The notes beneath the pieces are model-generated. The model was not told the origin of the DNA, did not search any database, and saw nothing but the letters and a program-made list of their open reading frames with translations. Below are positions 60,641 to 64,000 of a stretch of DNA of 64,000 bases, in pieces. The position numbers were made by a program, and so were the translations under genes. Position 1 is the first letter of the stretch. The number at the start of each line of letters is the position of its first letter. Origin of the DNA: an uncultured Pseudomonadota bacterium (lineage in GTDB: Bacteria; Pseudomonadota; Gammaproteobacteria; Burkholderiales; SG8-39); NCBI GenBank assembly GCA_903834835.1, contig CAILKO010000025.1:97547-161546 (forward strand), read 5' to 3'.

Positions 60641-61379
60641 CTTCCACAGACCAGCTGTCCTCCCCTTGCGCGGCGGTTTCCCCGAGATAGGCCTCGCGCA
60701 CGCGCGCATCGCCGAGCAGCGATTTCGCATCGCCCTCGAGCGTGATCGCACCGGACTCCATCACATAGCCGCGCGCGGCCACCTCGAGCGCGAGCCGCGC
60801 GTTCTGCTCCACGAGCAGGATGGTCACACCCTGGCGTGCGATGGTCCGCACCACCTCGAAGATGCGCATCACCATCAGCGGTGCGAGCCCCATTGAGGGC
60901 TCGTCGAGCAGCAGCAGGCGCGGACGCGTCATCAGCGCGCGCGCCATGGCGAGCATCTGCTGTTCGCCGCCCGAGAGCGTGCCCGCGACCTGACCGCGGC
61001 GCTCGGCGAGCCGGGGAAACGTCTCATATTGGCGCTCGAGGTCGGCCTGAACCTCGCGGTCTCGCCGCGCGTAGGCGCCCATCGCGAGATTCTCCGCCAC
61101 GGTCAGCTGGGCAAAGATACCGCGCCCTTCGGGCACCATCACGAGCCCGCGGCGCGGCCGTTCGTATACCGGAAGATCCGCGATTTCCTCGCCGTCGTAA
61201 CGCAGGCTGCCCCCGGCGAGCGGCAGCAGACCGCTGATCGCCTTCAGCGTGGACGTCTTGCCCGCACCGTTGCCGCCGATCAGGCAGACAAGTTCGCCCG
61301 CGCCGACCGCGAGGTCGATCCCGCGCACCGCGCGGATGCCGCCGTAGCGCACTTCCAGCGCACGCAATTCAAGCAGCAT
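60633..61379 (-). CDS. livF: LivF-type ABC ATPase
   Basis: 248 residues. Walker A GGNGAGKTSTLKAISG, Q-loop MVPEGRGIFAQL, signature TLSGGEQQMLAMARAL, Walker B LLLLDEPSMGLAP and H-loop VEQNAR. One of two ATPases of a branched-chain amino-acid (or related amide/aromatic) importer. The start at 61379 overlaps livG by 11 bases. The last codons run into palindrome D. The receptor gene livK is not in the window. Confidence 0.94.
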   Translation of the reverse strand: MLLELRALEVRYGGIRAVRGIDLAVGAGELVCLIGGNGAGKTSTLKAISGLLPLAGGSLRYDGEEIADLPVYERPRRGLVMVPEGRGIFAQLTVAENLAMGAYARRDREVQADLERQYETFPRLAERRGQVAGTLSGGEQQMLAMARALMTRPRLLLLDEPSMGLAPLMVMRIFEVVRTIARQGVTILLVEQNARLALEVAARGYVMESGAITLEGDAKSLLGDARVREAYLGETAAQGEDSWSVEAQ

Positions 61380-62169
61380 CACGCGTCCCCGCCTGTGCAT
61401 GGTCCTCGGGCGCCACGCCGAGATAGGCCTCGATCACGCGCGCGTCGCGCTGCACCGCCGCCGGCGCGCCCTCGGCGATGCGCTCGCCGTAGTCGAGCAC
61501 CAGCACCCGGTCGCAGAGATTCATGACCAGGCGCATGTTGTGCTCGATGAGGAGCACGGTCATGCCGTCGGCGCGGATGCGCGCGATCAGCCGCTTCAGC
61601 ACCTCGGCTTCCGTCGGGTTCATGCCGGCCGCCGGCTCGTCGAGCGCAAGCAGCTTCGGCTCGGTGGCGAGCGCGCGCGCGATTTCCAGCCGGCGCTGGT
61701 CCCCATAGGGCAGGCTGCCCGCGCGGTCGTTGGCGCGCGCGCGGATGCCGACGTAATCGAGCAGTTCGAGCGCACGCCCTTCGATCGCCGCCTCCTCGGC
61801 GCGCGTGGCGCGGGTGCGCAGCATCGCGCCGAACACGCCTGCGCGCGTGCGCAGATGGCGCCCGATCATCACGTTCTCCAGCGCAGAGAGATTCGCGAAC
61901 AGGCGGATGTTCTGGAAGGTGCGCGCGATGCCGCGCGCGGCCACCTTGTCGGGCGCAAGCCCCTCGAGCGGCGCACTGTCGAAACTGAAACGCCCCGCAT
62001 CCAGGCGATAAAGCCCGGTCAGCACATTGAAGAGCGTGGTCTTGCCGGCGCCGTTCGGCCCGATGAGGCCGTAGATCTCGCCCGCCGCGATCGTGAACGA
62101 TACTTTGTGGAGCGCGCGCACCCCGCCGAAGGATTTGGAGACCGCCTCCGCGCGGAGCAGCGGCGTCAT
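61369..62169 (-). CDS. livG: LivG-type ABC ATPase
   Basis: 266 residues. Walker A GPNGAGKTTLFNVLTG, the LivG mark GIARTFQNIRLFANLSALENV, signature LPYGDQRRLEIARAL, Walker B LLALDEPAAGMNP and IEHNMRLVM. It ends YLGVAPEDHA. It pairs with LivF beneath the LivHM channel. It overlaps livM by 4 bases. Confidence 0.95.
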   Translation of the reverse strand: MTPLLRAEAVSKSFGGVRALHKVSFTIAAGEIYGLIGPNGAGKTTLFNVLTGLYRLDAGRFSFDSAPLEGLAPDKVAARGIARTFQNIRLFANLSALENVMIGRHLRTRAGVFGAMLRTRATRAEEAAIEGRALELLDYVGIRARANDRAGSLPYGDQRRLEIARALATEPKLLALDEPAAGMNPTEAEVLKRLIARIRADGMTVLLIEHNMRLVMNLCDRVLVLDYGERIAEGAPAAVQRDARVIEAYLGVAPEDHAQAGTRDAA

Positions 62170-63239
62170 GCGCGCGTCGCCTCCAGTTCGCGCTTGCGCA
62201 CTGCCGAGGGCAGCAGGCCGGCGGGGCGGAAGTGCATGATGAGCACGAGCGCGAAACCGTATAGCAGTATGCGGATCACCTCGGGCTCGATCAGCATTCG
62301 CCCGAAGAGCGCTTCCTGCACGGGGGTGACCGTCCAGCGCAGCACTTCCGGCGCAAACGAGAGCAGCAGCGCACCCAGCACCACGCCTGGAATATTGCCC
62401 ATGCCGCCCAGCACCACCATCGCGACCACGATGATCGATTCGTGCAGCACGAAACTCTCCGGCGATATGAAGCCCTGGATCGAGGAAAAGATGCCCCCCG
62501 CGACGCCGCCGAAACTCGCCCCCATCGCGAAGGCGAGCAGCTTGATGCGCGTGGTGTTGATGCCCATCGCACGCGCGGCGGTTTCGTCCTCGCGCACCGC
62601 CTCCCAGGCGCGGCCGATGCGGGAATTCTGTAGCCGGAGTGTGATGACGATGATCGCGATCGCCACCAGCACCAGCAGATAGTAGGTCTTCATCGGCCCG
62701 CTGAAATCGAATCCCGCGATCTCCTGCCGCGTGGAGAAATCGAACTCGCCCAGCCGCAGCGGATCGAGCCGCGCAAGACCCTGCGGGCCGTTGGTCAGGT
62801 TGAAGGGCTGGGACAGGTTGTTCAGGAAGATGCGGATGATCTCGCCGAAGCCGAGCGTCACCATCGCGATGTAATCGCCCCGCAGCTTCAGCGTCGGCGC
62901 GCCGAGCAGCACGCCGAAGAGCGCAGCCACCAGCGCGCCGATCGGCAGGATGATCCAGAACGGCAGGTGCAGGCCGAACTGCGGGCCGGCGAGCAGCGCA
63001 TAGACATAGGCGCCCACCGCGTAGAACGCGATATAGCCGAGATCGAGCAGACCCGCGAAGCCGACCACGATATTCAGGCCGAGCGCGAGCAGCACGTAGA
63101 GCAGCGCGAAATTCAGGATGCGCACCCAGCTTGTGCCGACCTGGGTCAGCACGAAAGGCAGCAGGATGAGCGCGAGCGTCACCATCGCCACGCCCGCGCG
63201 CGAACCCGCGATGCGCTCGATGCGCCCGGCGCCGCTCAT
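62166..63239 (-). CDS. livM: LivM-type ABC permease
   Basis: 357 residues, about ten membrane helices. Characteristic segments: ALGLNIVVGFAGLLDLGYIAFYAVGAY, LRLRGDYIAMVTLGFGEIIR (with KLRGDY), NSRIGRAWEAVREDETAARAMG and HFRPAGLLP at the end. The start is the ATG at 63239, overlapping the livH stop by ATGA. Confidence 0.94.
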   Translation of the reverse strand: MSGAGRIERIAGSRAGVAMVTLALILLPFVLTQVGTSWVRILNFALLYVLLALGLNIVVGFAGLLDLGYIAFYAVGAYVYALLAGPQFGLHLPFWIILPIGALVAALFGVLLGAPTLKLRGDYIAMVTLGFGEIIRIFLNNLSQPFNLTNGPQGLARLDPLRLGEFDFSTRQEIAGFDFSGPMKTYYLLVLVAIAIIVITLRLQNSRIGRAWEAVREDETAARAMGINTTRIKLLAFAMGASFGGVAGGIFSSIQGFISPESFVLHESIIVVAMVVLGGMGNIPGVVLGALLLSFAPEVLRWTVTPVQEALFGRMLIEPEVIRILLYGFALVLIMHFRPAGLLPSAVRKRELEATRA

Positions 63240-64000
63240 GCGCGGTCCCCCACGCGCTCGCCGAGCAGCCCCGAAGGCCGGAACACCAGCACCAGGATCA
63301 GCACGATGAAAGCAAACACATCCTGATAGTTCGAACCGAAGAGGATGTAGTGGCCGCCGTCCGCACAGCGCTCGGCGAGCGCATCCGGCACCACCGGCAG
63401 ACGACACAGATCGGTCAGGTCGCCCACATAGCCCGCGCCGAGCGCCTCCACCAGGCCGAGCAGCACGCCACCCAGCATCGCGCCCGGAATATTGCCGATG
63501 CCCCCCAGCACCGCGGCAGAGAAGGCCTTCAGGCCGAGGATGCTGCCCATGGTGTACTGCGCGACGCCGTAGTAGGAGCCGTACATCACACCCGCCACCG
63601 CAGCGAGCCCGGCGCCGATCACGAAGGTGGCCGCGATCACCCGGTCCACGTCGATGCCCATGAGGCCAGCGACCTGCTGGTTCTGGGCCGCGGCGCGCAT
63701 CGCGGTACCGAGGCGCGTGCGATACACGAGCAGCGCAAGCACCCCCATCATCAGAAAGCACACCAGCATGATGAGGAGCTGCATCGTGGTCACCGTGGCG
63801 CCCATGAACTCGATGCTGCGCGGCGGAATGATCTGCGGAAAGGCGAGCACGTTGCGGCTCCAGATCATCAGCGCCAGATACTGCAGGATGAAGGACACGC
63901 CGATCGCGGTGATGAGCGCGGCCAGGCGCGGCGCGTTGCGCAGCGGCCGGTAGGCCACCCGCTCCATCGCGTAGCCGACCAGCATGCACACGGGCACCGC
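63236..64000 (-). CDS. livH: LivH-type ABC permease (5' end beyond window)
   Basis: About 255 residues are visible and the frame is open to base 64000, so some 40-50 N-terminal residues lie outside. Family segments: AYRPLRNAPRLAALITAIGVSFI, RTRLGTAMRAAAQNQQVAGLMGI, GLKAFSAAVLGGIGNIPGAMLGG and FRPSGLLGE. A loop with two cysteines (DLCRLPVVPDALAERCADGG) lies between late helices and appears longer than in E. coli LivH. Confidence 0.92.
   Translation of the reverse strand, partial: AVPVCMLVGYAMERVAYRPLRNAPRLAALITAIGVSFILQYLALMIWSRNVLAFPQIIPPRSIEFMGATVTTMQLLIMLVCFLMMGVLALLVYRTRLGTAMRAAAQNQQVAGLMGIDVDRVIAATFVIGAGLAAVAGVMYGSYYGVAQYTMGSILGLKAFSAAVLGGIGNIPGAMLGGVLLGLVEALGAGYVGDLTDLCRLPVVPDALAERCADGGHYILFGSNYQDVFAFIVLILVLVFRPSGLLGERVGDRA

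Overview
The window is a stretch of GC-rich chromosome (about two-thirds G+C by eye) from a betaproteobacterium, most likely of the order Burkholderiales or close to it. The evidence is: two orphan Bug-type solute receptors of tripartite tricarboxylate transporters, System II cytochrome c biogenesis (ResB/CcsB), cytochrome c4, a Liv-type branched-chain amino-acid ABC transporter, the order pilMNOPQ-aroK-aroB followed by gltBD, and mrcA divergent from pilM with cyaY/lptM/lysA beside it. Gene density is very high. Many neighbours overlap by 4 bases (ATGA or GTGA), and several convergent pairs overlap at their stop codons. No rRNA, tRNA, CRISPR array, insertion sequence or prophage was seen.

Layout. 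1-9.1 kb: accessory metabolism and transport (Bug receptor, a protease-like PDZ protein without catalytic residues, an MFS exporter, the SMR exporter Gdx with a CWC cysteine-rich protein and an atypical SDR, a second SDR, a second Bug receptor, a VOC protein, a BrnT/BrnA toxin-antitoxin pair and a PaiB-like FMN-binding protein). 9.1-13.3 kb: an overlapping operon of a GcvT-like THF-dependent enzyme and two FAD oxidoreductases, divergent from a CDF metal exporter. 14.3-18.9 kb: an epimerase facing an ABC exporter-sulfotransferase-DUF6492 operon. 19.0-22.3 kb: glmS-glmU, making UDP-GlcNAc. 22.4-27.4 kb: an MFS transporter with a cyanophycin-synthetase-like ATP-grasp/Mur-ligase fusion, then two meta-cleavage lower-pathway enzymes. 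27.5-45.1 kb: core genes gltBD (ammonia assimilation), aroKB (shikimate pathway), pilMNOPQ (type IV pilus), mrcA, cyaY, lptM and lysA.

45.1-54.6 kb: an NYN-domain protein, then a same-strand run of ECF sigma factor, anti-sigma protein, msrP and msrQ (periplasmic methionine-sulfoxide repair), two c-type cytochromes, the System II genes ccsB and resB, and cytochrome c4. 54.7-64 kb: engB, a row of four RNA hairpins, hemB, dsbD, an internally deleted cutA remnant, an epimerase, an aldo/keto reductase and livFGMH (livH runs off the window). The heme and thiol genes fit together: HemB supplies tetrapyrrole, DsbD supplies reductant to the periplasm, and ResB/CcsB attach heme to the cytochromes encoded nearby.

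The most unusual structure is a dispersed AT-rich palindrome, AGTAACA-N4-TGTTACT, found at four intergenic sites (9.1, 19.0, 46.0 and 60.6 kb), always just past the stop codon of a minus-strand gene and twice containing that stop codon. Its function is unknown to me.
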